From the NCBI GenBank assembly GCA_013368325.1, contig JAACJK010000003.1, positions 62,001-126,000 of the forward strand: a stretch of 64,000 bases of DNA, read 5' to 3'. The notes beneath the pieces are model-generated. The model worked only from the letters and a program-made list of their open reading frames with translations. It ran no database searches and had not been told where the DNA came from. The stretch is from Ephemerocybe angulata (taxonomy: Eukaryota; Basidiomycota; Agaricomycetes; Agaricales; Psathyrellaceae). Made by a program: the position numbers and the translations under genes. Positions 27,101-42,100 of this stretch are shown here, one piece after another (positions within the stretch are counted from its first letter, which is position 1; each line of letters begins with the position of its first letter).

Positions 27101-30100
27101 GCTTCCCGGTTACTTTGGGCTTCCCGGCTGGGGCGAGCTGAAGGACTTCGAAAATTGATCGATTTCGAGCTGTAAAGTTTAAAATACAATGGCATTGTTC
27201 AATCAAAGTAAGGAGCCCTCCGGGTTGCTCCATGATGGATATATTTCGACGATAAGCAGTGGATTTGTGATAAGCGCCCGGCGCCCATTTGGGACGTGGT
27301 GTGTGCAAATAGCACGTGATGGCGTTCAATCTGCCACGAGAGGCCACGAGGCAGGGCGACCTTCGACTGGTACTAGTCGGATCTCCCTCGCCGTGGTTGC
27401 ACTCTTCTAAGAAACCTATCGATTAACGCCGACCCACCCAACGTCTCACACCTCCCGTGGCAGCCAGATTCTCGTCGACATGCCGGAAGCTCGATCGGAC
27501 TCGAACGACAATGATATGGCAGTAGAAGAGGAACCTCCCAAACAATCCCAGAAAGTGTGGTTCAGCGACGGAAATATCGTTCTCCAAGCACAGAACGTAC
27601 AGTTCAAGGTCCACAAGAGTGTTCTAGCGAAGCATTCGTCGGTCTTTGCCGATCTCTTCGAGATGCCGCACACAAACGGCGACGAGCAAACTGCCGATGG
27701 GTGTCCGATTGTTCAACTCCATGACTCTGCGGACGATATCAAGCATATGACGCTGACCTTGTATGGCGACAAGTGAGTCGCTCTACCCTTGGCTATGTGA
27801 TCAGAGTTGAACTTGAGGGGTCGATCGAGCAGGGCCTACAACAACGTGAGCGGTGGACTGCCAATGCCTGTCGTTGCGGCTATGGTGCGCATGGGCCGGA
27901 AATACGACATCGACCATATCAAACTTGAAGGCTTGTCTCGATTGAAGAAGCTTTTCCCTGAATCCCTGGACGATTGGGACCGCCTACGCACCAGTGGCAT
28001 TACCCCAGAGCATGAGTTGCAAGGGCTTCTTGACCTCACTATTGAGGCTATCAACCTCGCCCATGAGTGCGATATCAAAACTATATTACCAGCATGCTAT
28101 TTCATTGTTTGCAGGGACCACGTAAGTGAGCAATTGAAGTTCCAGTGCAGCATTCATTCAATCCTCCTTATCTAGGACATGTGGCTTGATAACCACCCGG
28201 CGGTTCCTGCTGCAGCACTAGGTCCCTGCTTTGACGGCAGAGATGAATTATACCGAACACAATGGGAGAGGGTGTATGCCTGGCTTGACGGTGTTGGTGC
28301 ATACCCGGGTTGTCTTCATCAAGCTGAGTGCCTCGCATCTGGCAGGGTTTTGATGTCGAGAATCTGGAAACATCCGAACCTTTGGTGCACCTTTCACGAC
28401 TGGGGTCGAGTCGTAGAGGAACACGACCACCTTGTTAAAATTCTTTGTTCAAGTTGCGCATCCCAAGCTGAAAATTCCCAGAATGCTGGACGAGTCAAGC
28501 TGTGGGACAACCTGCCACACCTCTTTGGGCTTGGCTCATGGAACGAATTGAAGGATTTTGAAAGCTGATTCTACTTCTCGTGGGCTGGACTTATACCTCT
28601 GTGCATCTATCCTTACCACGGAACTTGGACAGATGGGACTACAATACCGACGAAAAGGAGAAATTCGATTGTCGCAGCATAAACCCGCAAACATATGTAG
28701 TCATGTCACTGAAACGATGATACCTCTCAATGTCACCGTGATTGGACATCTAAGTCGGGATAAACATAGCATAGAAATCAGGTATGCGCTACTCAGCTGA
28801 CAGTCCTTCCAGATAGCACAGCGCCAAATATGGTCACCACAATGGCAGTGAACACGAACGAGGTAAACACCGCAGAAACCCTCGCGACAGGGAAGTACCC
28901 TCCTGGAAGCGAGAACTGTATTTTGAAGTACCTCCAGACGCCTAGCATGATTCGTTAACATTACACTGTCGGTTTGGCAATATAGAGACAACTCACCAAT
29001 GAATAGGACGACCAGAGATAAGGCTATCGTGAGGGCGCCTAGGGGACGGGCGAATCTCTGAACATTAGGGCTTGTTGCGGGCACCTTTCCGCCTGTCACA
29101 TGGCTTGTGATATCGGCTATCGCAAACAGCTGCACCAACGCTATTGAGTTTCGAAGGTCAGATAGCAATCAGTATCGTCAATTTACTACTAGAATCAGTG
29201 CTCACCCACGCCCATGGACGCAAGCCCCATGCTCGTCCTCACATACGCAAGGAACGTCCTCTCGGAAGCCAAATGGTCCCTTGCCACGCTTCCCGAGTTT
29301 TTGAGAACGATAGTAGGGCTGTATCGGGACTGTCGCAGGCGACGTATCCACCCATACTTTGCTTTCTTCGAATCCCCTCCCGCATGGGCAGAATCTGAAG
29401 ACCTCTTCGAGTGACGTTTCGCCGTTGACCCTCGACGAAGGATGTGCCGTCTACCCCGTTTATCTCCTGCATGAATACTACTGGCCCGACGTTTCTCTTC
29501 CGTGACAGTGCTATCGTCAACCTCTTCGCTCGGGGTCTCAGTACCATAGCCTGACACCGGTCGAGGGACTGAGGAAGTCTTTTCAGAAGCATGCAGGGGA
29601 GCGCCCAGTGAATGGGCCATGAAATGCGAAACTATCTTGGGAGGAGAGCGCGAGCGAGAAGGCCCCGAAGATTCAGAATCAGAGTGGCGTATAGGGGTCG
29701 ACGAAGGTGCGCAAGTGCCTTCGTCGATGTCTTTGTCAAGGGGCAAGTGCTGCATCAAGTCCTTCATCGCGGGCGCTTGTTGATCCATCAATGATTACAC
29801 GGGCGCTTAGGCTTGGTTGGAGTTCGTTGAACTGCGGGGGTGGTGCTTTTGGGAGAGGGAAGACGCGATTCGAGGGGGCGATGGTGCAATCGGAGAGACG
29901 GATTTTCGCGGGCTCGGCTAAATATGGATCCCTTGTGTGGGGACACATGGCGATGACGTAATAGATAGGGGCCGCAAGCGCCCCAACCTGGCCATTGTCG
30001 ACCCCAACGTCTACATCCTTGAAGGATTCGAGCCGGTGGTTTGCGGCTGAGGGGAAATGTGCACGTTTTATGATACTATCTGGAAGTAGATGTTGAGATC

Positions 30101-33100
30101 ACACCATGCTTCAGGGATGGAAGATTCAGGTTGATGGCAGTAGGAGGAGAAGAGCGTTACATTCGTGATGACCAGGAAATGTCGTAGCAAAGAGAGTGGT
30201 AGGTATACAACGCTAGGGAACTAATTTGCATGGATATAATAGTAACAGTTTTATCCGAAAGGATCGTCCAAATCGTAAGGGAGTCCATGATTAGAAGGAA
30301 GAGCATGTAAGTTAATCTGCGAAAGGGAGACAAGGCACCGTCAACACCAGAGCGCAAAACTATAGGAAGATGCACGTACAGAAGAAACGTCCGAAAGAGC
30401 CAGTCGCTCCTGTGAAACCGGCGCCTGGAGACAATCCAAACGTCTAGCCACTTGGGTACGGGCATCAGTTACTGCCTCAAAAAACGCCAAGGCGGATATA
30501 ACCAGCTGGTCTTTGCGATAGAGGGGAAACATTACTTACAGGAGCGAAAGCGTTACATCGCCATGGATGCGCGCCTTGATTTGCACGTCGACGTCGAGGT
30601 TAATGTCCAACCGAAGCTTGAGGGTATCGGACTTCTTGCCGCCGCCGGATTGCTCGCCGCCCGTCACCTGGCCGAGCGTGTTTCCGAGTAGCTGGCCCGC
30701 CTGCCCGGCGGGGTTGCCGACGCCCTGCTGGCCGAGAGGAGCGAGGGCGCCTCCGCCTTGCTGTTGCTGTTGCTGTTGCGGGCCCCTTCGTCGACGCTGA
30801 GGGGGTTCTTGGTATTGCTGCTGCTGCTGCTGTCCTTCGTTGTCCTCCCATTCCTCCATAGGGTTGGGCGAGGCAGAGCGAGATCCGGAGTCAGCCATTG
30901 AGATGAAGTGTTAGTGGGCAAGTGTATGGGTGGGGTGGTAGTGGGTATGGGGTTTGTTAGTGAAGTTTGCGGTCAAGTGGGAGTCGTCTTTTTAAATCCT
31001 CGCCGGAAAGCACCACCCCGGCCGTCAGGAACCAGAGGGAGAACGAGGTCATTCCCCACTTTCCTTATTCCGTATTACGTCGAATTGGTATCCAGGGCCT
31101 CGAAAAGTAGACCAACTCCAAGGCCACATGTTACGGGGTGCTTGGAGACCCTAAACGCAAGGCCCCACCTCAATGTAAGGTATGACGAACTTCATCGCAA
31201 ATTGTGTAACGCACTATCATGGGCCTAGATTTAGCCTGATTGTGCTGAAAACACGATTTTTCGGGGGAATGTGGCGGCTGGAAAGAGAGAGAGATGCCTA
31301 CCAACAGCCGCGATGACGTCGAGGGGTACCCAATTTAAGCGCCCATCAACTGAGGTCATGGTCATCGCAATAGCCGCCGAAGAGGGCTTCCCGTTGCGCT
31401 CCACAGGCTCGAGCAACCATGGTCCAGCGATTCGGGGAACCCGGCAACAGACTTTCATTCTATCTTCCACCTTCCCCGTCTCGAGCCTCGACAGACCTCC
31501 AGAGCACCTCATACATAACCTATCACCCTCAACATGGATATTATCGGCATCGTCGGCGTCGCAGCCGGCTCGATATCGATCCCTCTCGCAGCAGTAGCGA
31601 CGGCGACGTCAGTGATGGGGATTTCGCAGGGAGTTAACAGCAGTCAGGGCGGAGGCGGGGGTGGAGGAGGAGGAGGAGAGCCAGACAAAGATGACCCGCG
31701 CGTCGCAAAGTTCAACGTCTACACCGAATGCGCAGAGCCAAGTTCACCAGCTAAGAACCTTGTACACAACAAAATCGTCGTGCTACGGGAAAAGAAGGTG
31801 CGTTTTTGTGTTTTTGAGGTATCAGAATGCAGGTCTAATGATACGATCGCGACTGCGCCTAGTTATACCTTGACGCTGCAGACCCGGAATACCGCGTATT
31901 CTCTGACGGCCATCCGTTCTCTGGGTTCTACATCGAGTATCCCTGGGCTGAAAAGCCACTAGCGCTGGTCAGCACGATCAAGCCCGACCCCCCAGAGCTT
32001 AACTGGATCTACGTCGACCGCGACAGCCTCGCCGTCACGTACGGGAACAAGACTGCGAGCATTGACCAAATCCACGGGCCCTGGGATTGGACGGACGACC
32101 AGTCGAGCGTGACGCTGGAGGGCTGGGAGGGCTTCGTGGCGGTGGAAGAGTCTCCGGGGGTATTCTATCTTGCATATGATCAGGACGAAGATCATCTGAA
32201 GGAGTTGGGGGTTAAGGGGAGAGTGGTGGAGGTTAATTTGAAAAGGGTGTTGGAGCCGAAGAAGCAGTAGTCGTGACTCGTGGAGGTGGATTTGGAATGG
32301 ACAGTTCGATTTCGGTATCATTTATGGGTTTAGTTTAGTGTATTATATGGATATCCAGATGTCACCATATCTCAGTTTCTTCTCTATCTCAGGCTGCGAC
32401 TCGAAGTCCGTTTTCAGTGATATTGGAAGTGTTACGTCGGAATCAGCCCTTCCTTCCCAAGTTGGAACTGGTCGAACATCTGGAGAGCGGCCTCTCCAAC
32501 CTCCAGGCCCCCATACTGCAAAGGATGAACGCCGTCAGATACATAACGACCCACCGACACGGGAGGACTCACAGTATAAGCCGGTACCATATGGCCTGCA
32601 CCGAAGACCCGGATATACGACAGGGATCCAGCGTTCTTGTACACCCCAGTGACGATACCGTTCACCGTATAGTTCTGGAACGCTTGACCACGATAATCTG
32701 CGCTGAACTTCGTCTCGAGTACGTCCATCTGGGTTTGCAGTGTGAGTATAAAGACTGGACTCGGTCATACGAACGTACCATCGCCTCCATTCCGAAGTAG
32801 TTGAGGATGTAGTCCTGAAGATTCAAAGAGATTCAGCAATCATGTCCCCGAGCGCTTTGCATAAAGAGGCCACTCACCGCATCTCCACAGTAGACAAGAA
32901 CCTTGACCCCTTCGTTAACCACACTTTCCAGGTCACCGCGCGAGCTTCTCATCCAATCCCCTGTCTTAGCGAAGTTGCCGTAAACCTCATAGTTCGTCCC
33001 GACCCATATCTTCTGTGTCTCAATTAGCCCGCGATTCTGGTTCAGCCAGGTGCTGAAGTCCGCTGGGTATGGGTCTGGATCTCGTGCAGGCACGTAATAG

Positions 33101-36100
33101 ACCTGAAGAACAGCAGGGTCAAAATGGCGTTGAAACAGTAAGGAAGAAGCTGGATGGGACGTACGTCGTATTCCCCAGCTAGTCGACCTAGGACGTTGTT
33201 GTTGCAGTATGATTGAGCTGCCGAGCAGACAGCATCGGATCCTCCTGCGTTGCAAGCCACAATCTAGGTACCCAGCACGAAAGTCAGTTAATGCGTCATT
33301 GATAACGAAACTCTGTTCTGAAGGACAGTTTCGTACCTGATCTCGACACCCTCCCATAGACACCCAAGAGTTGTTCCCGGATAACAGTACACTATTGTTA
33401 ACAAGCGGATGATAAGGGTTGTGCGCCGAATAAGGCACGAAGGAAGCGTATTGCGTCAGCGGGTCGGTGAGACCATTCCCAATCCCGAGCGTTGTCAGGT
33501 TGAGATGGGTGCCTGTAATCGTCCCTTCCGCGAGCGCAGCGTTCTGGTTGAGGAAGTGCCTTGCAAACGCTGGCCCATAGTGCCCTCCATACCTGCACCA
33601 GCCACCATGAATCAGTTCACCGCTCTCTCTGCAGTTATATGGTCAAACGGGAAAGCACTCACGATTCGGCCCAAATACCCAGCTCCCGCCCTTTGAACTT
33701 CGCGAACCTCTCATCCTCCAACCAGATCTGGAGAAAGTCCCACACATCTCGCGCGGCGTCCACCGATCGCCCGACTTTCAGCGGCATCCCGACGGAGAAG
33801 CCGACACCGATGGGCTGGTCGATGTACAGGACATTCGCATTGGTGTTCCAGGAGAAGGGGTTGGGGTTCACGGTGCTGCTGTCGTTTGCGATGCGGCAGG
33901 GTCCGTGGGCTTGGAACAAACCGTACATGCTGGAGCTGCCCGGCTGTTTGGGGTGTGTGTTTTAGTAGGGTGGGATGGGGGTGGTGGGGAGGCTTACTCC
34001 GCCGTTGAACCAGAGAACGAGGGGCGCGGTCTCGGGGTTGCTTCGAGCTTCGAAGAACCAGAACCTTGGGATACGTTCAGCATCTCTCCGAGATGAAGAC
34101 GACGGTGCGCAACGTACCAGATGCTGTCTGATTTCGTTAGGTCTGCGTATCCCGCGGCTTCGTACACCCCAGGGGTCTTTTCTGGATATCAATAATCATC
34201 AGTGCGAATGGAGAGAGACGTAGAACGGAATTCGGTACCACATAATCTTGAATTCTCAACAAGACGGACCTTGCCTGGGACGGCGAGCGGGTTCTCCCAA
34301 GCCTGCACACCTACAGAATCCGGTTCGCTGGCATCCGGCACACCACCAAATACTCCGTCAACGACTGGAACTTCGCCCAAGCTCCCGAGGGCGCCTGTGG
34401 CGGCCCAGGCAAGGGCAAGATAACAGGTACTTTGAAGGACACGCATTGCGGGCCCGTTTCACGTACGATTGCTAGAGGTCGAAGCGACAGGATATATCAT
34501 CCAAGCTTAACTACTGTTGAGCTTCGCATGGGTGCTTCTAAGAAGTTAACCCTATTCATGTGGGTGTTCGGTGCTCGATAAGCCATGCTGGATACACGGG
34601 GTTAACATCCGAAGTATAGGCGTTGGAACAAGGAGAGCTGGATAGAGTTATTTTTGTTGAGAAGGCGATTGAATGTGTGGGTGGAAGGACTTACCATGCT
34701 GTTTTGAATTCTTTCGTTCTTCCGCTACTTATCTATGTGCGTATCTCGCCTACGCGAGCCATGAGGACGAGCACTTCTCGGGCACATGAACGCTCGATCC
34801 ATCACGCTTGCTGGATCCAGTCGCAAGGAAGCTTGTTGGAGAACGATCATATAGCTATACAGCACCATGCTACTTCCTGTTCACATTTGAACTTCTCTCT
34901 GTAGCCCGGCTTCACAAGGAGAGATGGGAACTCTGTAGATTGGTGGTTCTGAACAGATAAGCGACGACCGGGATTGCATCAGATTCGTGGCACTGTTTGG
35001 GAGGCTCGGGGCTGCCAAACACCACGGGCGCTAATCAGCATTTTCAATGACATCACCGAAATCGCAGCCAATCACGCCAAGTCAGGAAACGACCTTCAGT
35101 GCCTCAGGTACATGCTCGAACGCCAAACCAAGCGATGTAGCACTCGGAGTTTATTGGTTAAAAATCCCCATCGAGGATACTTGGAGCAGGCAAATCCGCC
35201 TAATATCCTTGACAAAATGCAACCAGGACCCCCGGCAACCCACCAAAATGCCATAGCCATCAATCCGGATAAAATCCTGTGGTTTTGGAGGTCCAAATTT
35301 TCACCTTTTCAACAATTCCGGGCGTACCACTTGTCCCTTCTTCCTCAAAATTTCTGGGGTTCTTCTCCAGGTATATCTGCATGAAATAAGACTATTTGCA
35401 GATGCCCACCTCCTCCCAATCGCGAGATTCGCAAAAATTTTGTCCGGATAAAATTCGACAAAAGAGCGAAATTTCGGCTATGGCCTTGTAGGGGGATGCC
35501 GGGGGTCCTATGCAACCCCATTACATCCTATGATGCAATTCGACGGAAATAAAGGTCGGAGTGGAGTGGAGCGCTATCGATTCGTGGTGCGCTTTTCAGG
35601 CCCTTACTACGAGAACATATGATCTCATCCTATGGGATTTACCCTCTTTCAGTTGAAAACGCGGTATCGTAACAGTGATGTCAAGGGTTGGTCAGTGAGA
35701 TTTTGCGAAGGGGGAAAGTCGTCAGAAGGGGGGTGGGGATTCTGCCATATATGACGAAGGGGAGAGATTTGAACGGCCCACCTACCGATTGACGCCCCTC
35801 CGCTCTCCGCCCTTGCGAGTCCGCCTCGAAAGTTCACTCACGCCAATCCAAACACCAAATCAGTCTACTAAACACCATGCCATCCCGACCCCTTATCCGC
35901 AGCGACACCCTCTCGGTCATCACAGTAATGTGCAACACCGTCTCCCAGGCCGTTCAATTCTACGTCGGTGTCCTGGGCTTCAACATCCGCTGCGACGAAG
36001 AAGTCAACGGCGAACGCCTCGTCGTCGCCACGCCCGCCAACCTCGTCGAGTTCACCCCCACCGGATCGCTGCGCTTCGTACAGGCCAAGTCGGAGAGAGA

Positions 36101-39100
36101 CAAGCGCGCCGTCGGAAATCAGGCCGGAGACTCAACATTTTTGCAGCTGGAAAGCGACGATTGGGACACCCTTTATGAGAGGCTGCATACGATGGGAGTG
36201 GAGTTTGTGAATGGGAAGGACGAGCCGAGGGAGGACAAGAAGCAGAAGTACAAGGCGTGTACAATTTTGGATCCGATGGGAAACAAGGTCAACGTTATCG
36301 AGCGTACGACTACGACTCTAGGGAAGGTGTTCATGATGGATGTGGGGCACGACTAGGACGATTGGGACACTTCATTTTCTACCGTTTATTTGTATCTCGG
36401 ACTATAATGGACTCTAATACACTCTGACTTTTTGACGCAGGCGCATGTCTAATTTCTCGGGAGTGATGCAATTTCGGTAAGCATGCATGACCTCAGCTTC
36501 GGAGACACACCTCTCACACCACTCCTTCAGGTCCGCCCGCTTTCCAAATGGTCCTGCCAGACATACGTAAGTTGTTTAATTCCTGTACCTGTATCCAAAT
36601 CTGACCCGGTCGCACTCCCACGCAGCATACGGCCACCACGCCCGTCTGGTGCACTCGGAGCACAACCGTTAGCTATCTCCGCCTCGTTACGTGGCATTCC
36701 ATGCATTTTAGACTAGTCTCTCCCTTGCACAAGTCCCGAGACGGCGTCGCGAGAATTTCCGTTACCTCGGCGTCTTCGCTCGCTGAGCCGCTCTCCCACA
36801 TTTTACCATGTTTAGTTCGCGTCTCGGGACTTCTGTGGGATATCTTAGACTACGTATTTAGGCTTTAAGCTATGTAAGGCCCCCAAATAAATTGGTTCCG
36901 GAGATAATTGCGCCCGAAAATGCAGTGTTGACGTTGCGTCGAAATAAGCGCCCGTGGCGCCGCGTTCACGCCCTCGTCATTTCATGGCAGTAGGCTGCTT
37001 GGTGTAACCAATACAACTCTATAGACCGCTCTTTATGTTACGAGAATCGTTGGAATAACACCTGAACACTATGAATATGTCAGAATTGCATAGCTTGGCC
37101 TTGTTTCGCTTCGGCTCGAGGATTACCGTAGCGTTCCTCTGCGTCTCATTTTCGCCCAACGCAAACCGTTTGGAAAGTTCGTACATTCTATTTTGGAAAA
37201 ACCTTGGAGACTAGGTACGTAAGAAATGGAGGTCAATCTGCATCCGCAATGCGGCAGCGGCAACCGCGGATCCGACGATAATGTAAAGGTATTCCAGGGA
37301 TGGCCTGCCAGGTGTTCGTTTGGGGCTTAAGACCATTCCTGGGATCCTTACTATCAAAAAAGGGGTGTAAGACATTACGGCTGAATACGTCAGTGCTGAT
37401 GACATGGGTTGTGAGTCCTCTGTTGATCATGTTGGCCCGTATTTGACTATTTAAGCGCCCAAATGCGAGGAGTGCGAATACACAGAATGTACAGTCAAAA
37501 TAAGACTATGAGTAAGCCCTAATATGCATGGAAAACGCCTCGAGTCTTGTGAAGACATGTCGATTTCAAAAATCCCAGCTTCGAGTTGCTGAAACTAAAG
37601 GATATGGAAACCTCGATTCCCCGAAGCTCGCCTCCGCCGCATTGCCCACACGCTTCCACCCATCCAAAACACCATCTTACGTTCCCTCACACACTAGCAG
37701 TATTTGATGACACACTGATGTGACAGCTGCCAGCCGTTCCAGCGAAAACTTTGAGATGATATTGCTGTTGCCTTTGGTTGAATGGGGTGAGGAGGATAAC
37801 TCATTCAGGCATATTGCGCGAATTCCGAAACTGTGAGAGTTCGGTTGAGGTGGATAGGCTAGTCTTGGCACATTTAAGGTTAAGAATGACATGCAGAGCG
37901 TGAGTCTTCAGAGCGCGTCGCCGTAATGGGTCTCGAGAAAGCTTCGCAGAATTCGTATGAGTCTATACTCATGAATTTCGCTCAGTACTCATCAGCCAGT
38001 GGTACACGTAGATCCATACAATATAAGTTACTGTATAATATTGTATACTCCTGTAATCTAACCCTCCAACCATTGAGAAACGTCCCACCAATGACCCAAG
38101 CTCAGATCTTGGATTGCACGCAACGCCGTCCTCCTCGCCCCATTCCCCGGTACTCTCATTACGACCTCTCAATCTTAGGTGTGGGCATGTCTTGGCATGG
38201 TTACCCATATTACACGTGATGACGTGCGACAGCTTGAACTGAGCTAACGCAGGCTGGGCCTTGCGAAGTTGGCAGGGAGCGAATCGGCAGAGAGAGATGT
38301 GCACAGAAGTTATTCTAGGACGACGGGAGACTGAGAGAATTGCGTACGCACTGACCGGAGTTCATGCTTCCGTGAGCTTGGCATGACGGAATGGTTTTAC
38401 GCATGTGAGGCCTGAGGTAATGGGAGCGAAGGCATGCGAGAGGTATAAAAGGTGGGAGGATTCGAGCTATTACTGCATTCTCCTCACCGAGTCTTTTCCC
38501 CCTTCGCTTTTCGCACACTCTTTCTTACCATTTACATTTAATTCTATTATACCTCTACTCTACTAGATCTCTACCCCCAGTCAGTTTTATACCCCTACTC
38601 CCATCGTTGTGGCCACCGTTGACGACGAGCTCGAGCGAGCGAGTTGGCGGCATTTTGATAAAAAGACAGTCTTCTGAGAACGCTGGTGGCTCGCCGATGA
38701 CCACCTGCATCATTCAGCCCACTTACGCCGTCTGTAGAGCGAAATATACATACCGATGGAACGCATGCTTTGCCGTAAGAGCTTGCGTTGCGCGTTCCGG
38801 GAGGTAAATGGGTTCTGAGGACGGGCGGTTCAAACCTCAAGGGACCGAGCGGCGGTTCGGCGAAGGGAACACCTACAAATGAGAATGGTTACATATCGGA
38901 AGCTGGAAAGGAGGGACATGCTAACCTCCAAAGAATTCTACCGTACCCGAAACATCTCGTCCTATGAGGGTCGCCTTACCTAGTTTGACCTGGGGTAGCG
39001 CGTTGACGCTGAGAAGAAGAGCCAGAATAACGCCAAAGAGACACTTGAGCATGGTCACTGAGTTGAGAACTGCTGGGTAATTAGCATTTGCGTGCGTGTC

Positions 39101-42100
39101 TTTATATATTATGTCAGGACGCCAGTTAAAAGAAAAGAACCATTATATTTTCACGCGCGCATCTGACCTTAGCGCACTGTTCGATTCATCCGTACGCGCA
39201 GACGACCGGGCAGGTGATGCGGCTCAGTCAAAAAGGTGGCACTAGAAGCCTATATCAGCAACTGTCGAGCCCGATTAAGGTACACATGAGCTTTAGAGCC
39301 TGCGTTCAATGTTCAAAAACTCACATGCGCAGAAGGAACGGGTATTCAGGTTTGAAAAGGTAGTGCTATGACTGGTGCCGTCCTTCTTGCCCTCGACTGC
39401 GGCTTCTTGATGCTTCGCTTATGCGCAACCTGTTTCTCCGAGGATGTGTTGGGTCCGAAATACGCAGTAATATTTGGTCCAACACAATGGGATGACACCA
39501 GGTCTGGAGTGCGGAGTTGAGGGTGGTCATTATTAAGTATCAACAGCACATACACTATGCAAGAAATAGATACGAAGCATGCCTATGTGCCAGTGCCACT
39601 AGCGTCGCAGAACAAGGGCATTCTTCATCAAGAAATCTATCTGCTCCTTGCGGAAGTCATCTTTAACAACCGTCGTATTCCCGCCCTCCAGTTGCAACAG
39701 AACCTAGAGCACAGTCAGCGGGTCTAGATACTTCTTCCACAGGCGCTTAAACGTACCTGGTTCTTTGTGGTGTATTGCGGCCACTCCGGACCTGCAAGTA
39801 AGCGACATCAGGTGGGGTCCCAGAGCAAGCATTCGAGACAGAAGGATCACTGACGTTTAACACCTTTTCCGTCGTTTGGATTCAGCGAGACGGTAAAGGA
39901 GATCCAGTAATCCACAATGGCGGCACTGACCTCCTGGCCAGCAGGGTCAGTCGAGGGAGGTTCAGCATATACATACGGCACTTCTGCGCCGTGGGGAACT
40001 ACACAGAAAGTCGCATCGTTAATCAAAAGAGGTTCGCCACGAGACGGGATGGCGGCTTACCTCCAAGAGCAGGTTCAGGTTGCGATTGCGTGAAGTGATA
40101 TCCATACGACTTGATCCCAGACTTGGCGGCAACCTGCGACCACTGACGACGGGGAGCATCAAAGGTCATATCGCCCACTGCAAAACAGAGAAGTTAGCTC
40201 GTGCAAGCCGTTTAAAACTGTGAATTTCGAGGGAACTTACTTAGCGATGCCACCCGTTTGTATGAAGCAGGCAGACTGAACAGTACTTCCCCTGTTCCAT
40301 AGGGAGAACCAACGGCAGGGTCGGCGGGGTACAGCTTGAGCAGGGCATCGACAGTCTTGTTCAGCTCCTGGTCGGTCGTGGCTGCGGGGAAGTATTGCGC
40401 TACAAGTGTATCCTTTATGGCCTCCTCTGTAAGTGGCTCTTGAATGGAGAAAAGTGTCCCTGTGAGATGGAAATGGAATTCGAATGAACGAGACGTCAAA
40501 GGAAGACGAAGCAAATCGCACCTTCATCACGATTGGTGCCCGCTATGAAAGGCAGCCGGGCGAAATGACCCTTCTCGTAAAGGCGGGAGGGGTAATCGGG
40601 GTAGACACTACCGCGACCAGAATCCAGCGTTGGAGCCCAAATCAGTGAGAAGGGTTCAGAAATGCTCTGGGGAGCGGCGGCCGCGACTTCCTCTGTCGAG
40701 GCGTTCTTGAGACATGCAAATGTCTTCCCAGTAGCCGCCACGCTCGCACATGCCGGTACTTTCTCAACGAAGGATTTCCAGACGGCCTCGTTGTGCGAAG
40801 CTGGAAACGCGACAGCCCCATTCGACGATCCAGATTCGAGAATCTGGGTAGAGAATGGTTCAGTATGACTACCAGTAAGACGGAAAGGTGACCATACCCC
40901 TGCTCTTGCCAACTTGCCGAGTTCGGGGTTCAAGAAAAGTAACCCAGTCATCATGGCTCCGGCGCTCTCCCCGACAATCGTGACCTGGAGCAAGATAGTC
41001 AGCAACTCTGAACTATACTGAGCCTGGGCGGTTGCTCACCTTGTCTTTATCGCCTCCGAAAGCATGTATATTCGCTTGCACCCACTCTAAAGCTGCAATT
41101 TGGTCCAAAATCCCTAGATTCAGAGCCCTTTTGTCGTCCGCTGTATCGAGTAAAGGCTTTGAGAAAAGGTCTCCGAAAGATGATGTACAGCGCGTCACAA
41201 ACCTTCTTGCCCTTGAGGGAACCCCAGAGGCCCCAAACGATAATTGAAATTGACGTAGATGATCGGTGTGCCCTGGGGGGAGGTGAGTTCCAGTCATTGA
41301 GATCCAGGTAATGTGCATACCCGTTCAACGCTGCGAGCGACCAGGTCTTTTCCGCCAAATTGGTCTGCAGAGCCTACCACGAAACCTCCACCATAGCTGT
41401 AAAACACCAAGCAGGATACTTTAGCGGTCATGGCCCTCGGACAGCAGTACACTTAGGCAATTAAACTCACGTCCAGAATAACTGGGTAAAAGGCCTCAGT
41501 TTAGTCATGGTCGGAAACAGACAAAGGAGCGGTCGTTCGACTTACAATAGGAAGCTTCTTACTCAAAGGGACGCCCGTAGGGCGATACACGTTGATGAAA
41601 AGGCAATCCTCGGATTGAGGAGGGGCGGCGGCATCGAAGCGGGCCTTCAACTAAATCAGCCAGGGTGCAGAACTGTGTCGGCTTGTTCAGGTACGCACCG
41701 GCTGGATACAAGCTTTGCCGTAGGACGTCGCGTTGAATGTGGTTGGAGGTAGCTGGGTTTTGAGTACGGGCGCCTTGAGCCTCAGTTCACCGAGCGGCGG
41801 TTCGGCAAATGGGATTGCTGAACGAAAATGGATGAGCCAATGAGTCCAGACGGGATAGAGATATCCTCACCGCCGAAAAATTGGACTTCATGAGAAACAT
41901 CTTCCCCTACGAGCGTCGCTTTCCCCAGCTTAACTTGAGGAAGTGCATTGACCGCAGTTAGCAGAGTAAGCAGAGAGCAGAGAACCTTGAAATTTGCCAT
42001 GGGATTCGAGGAAGGTAGCGTTGTTTGCTTTCTACGCTGGCTCTTATGTCTACGCTGGCTCTTATGTCTTGAACTCTATAGTTCATTCGGCACGATAGCG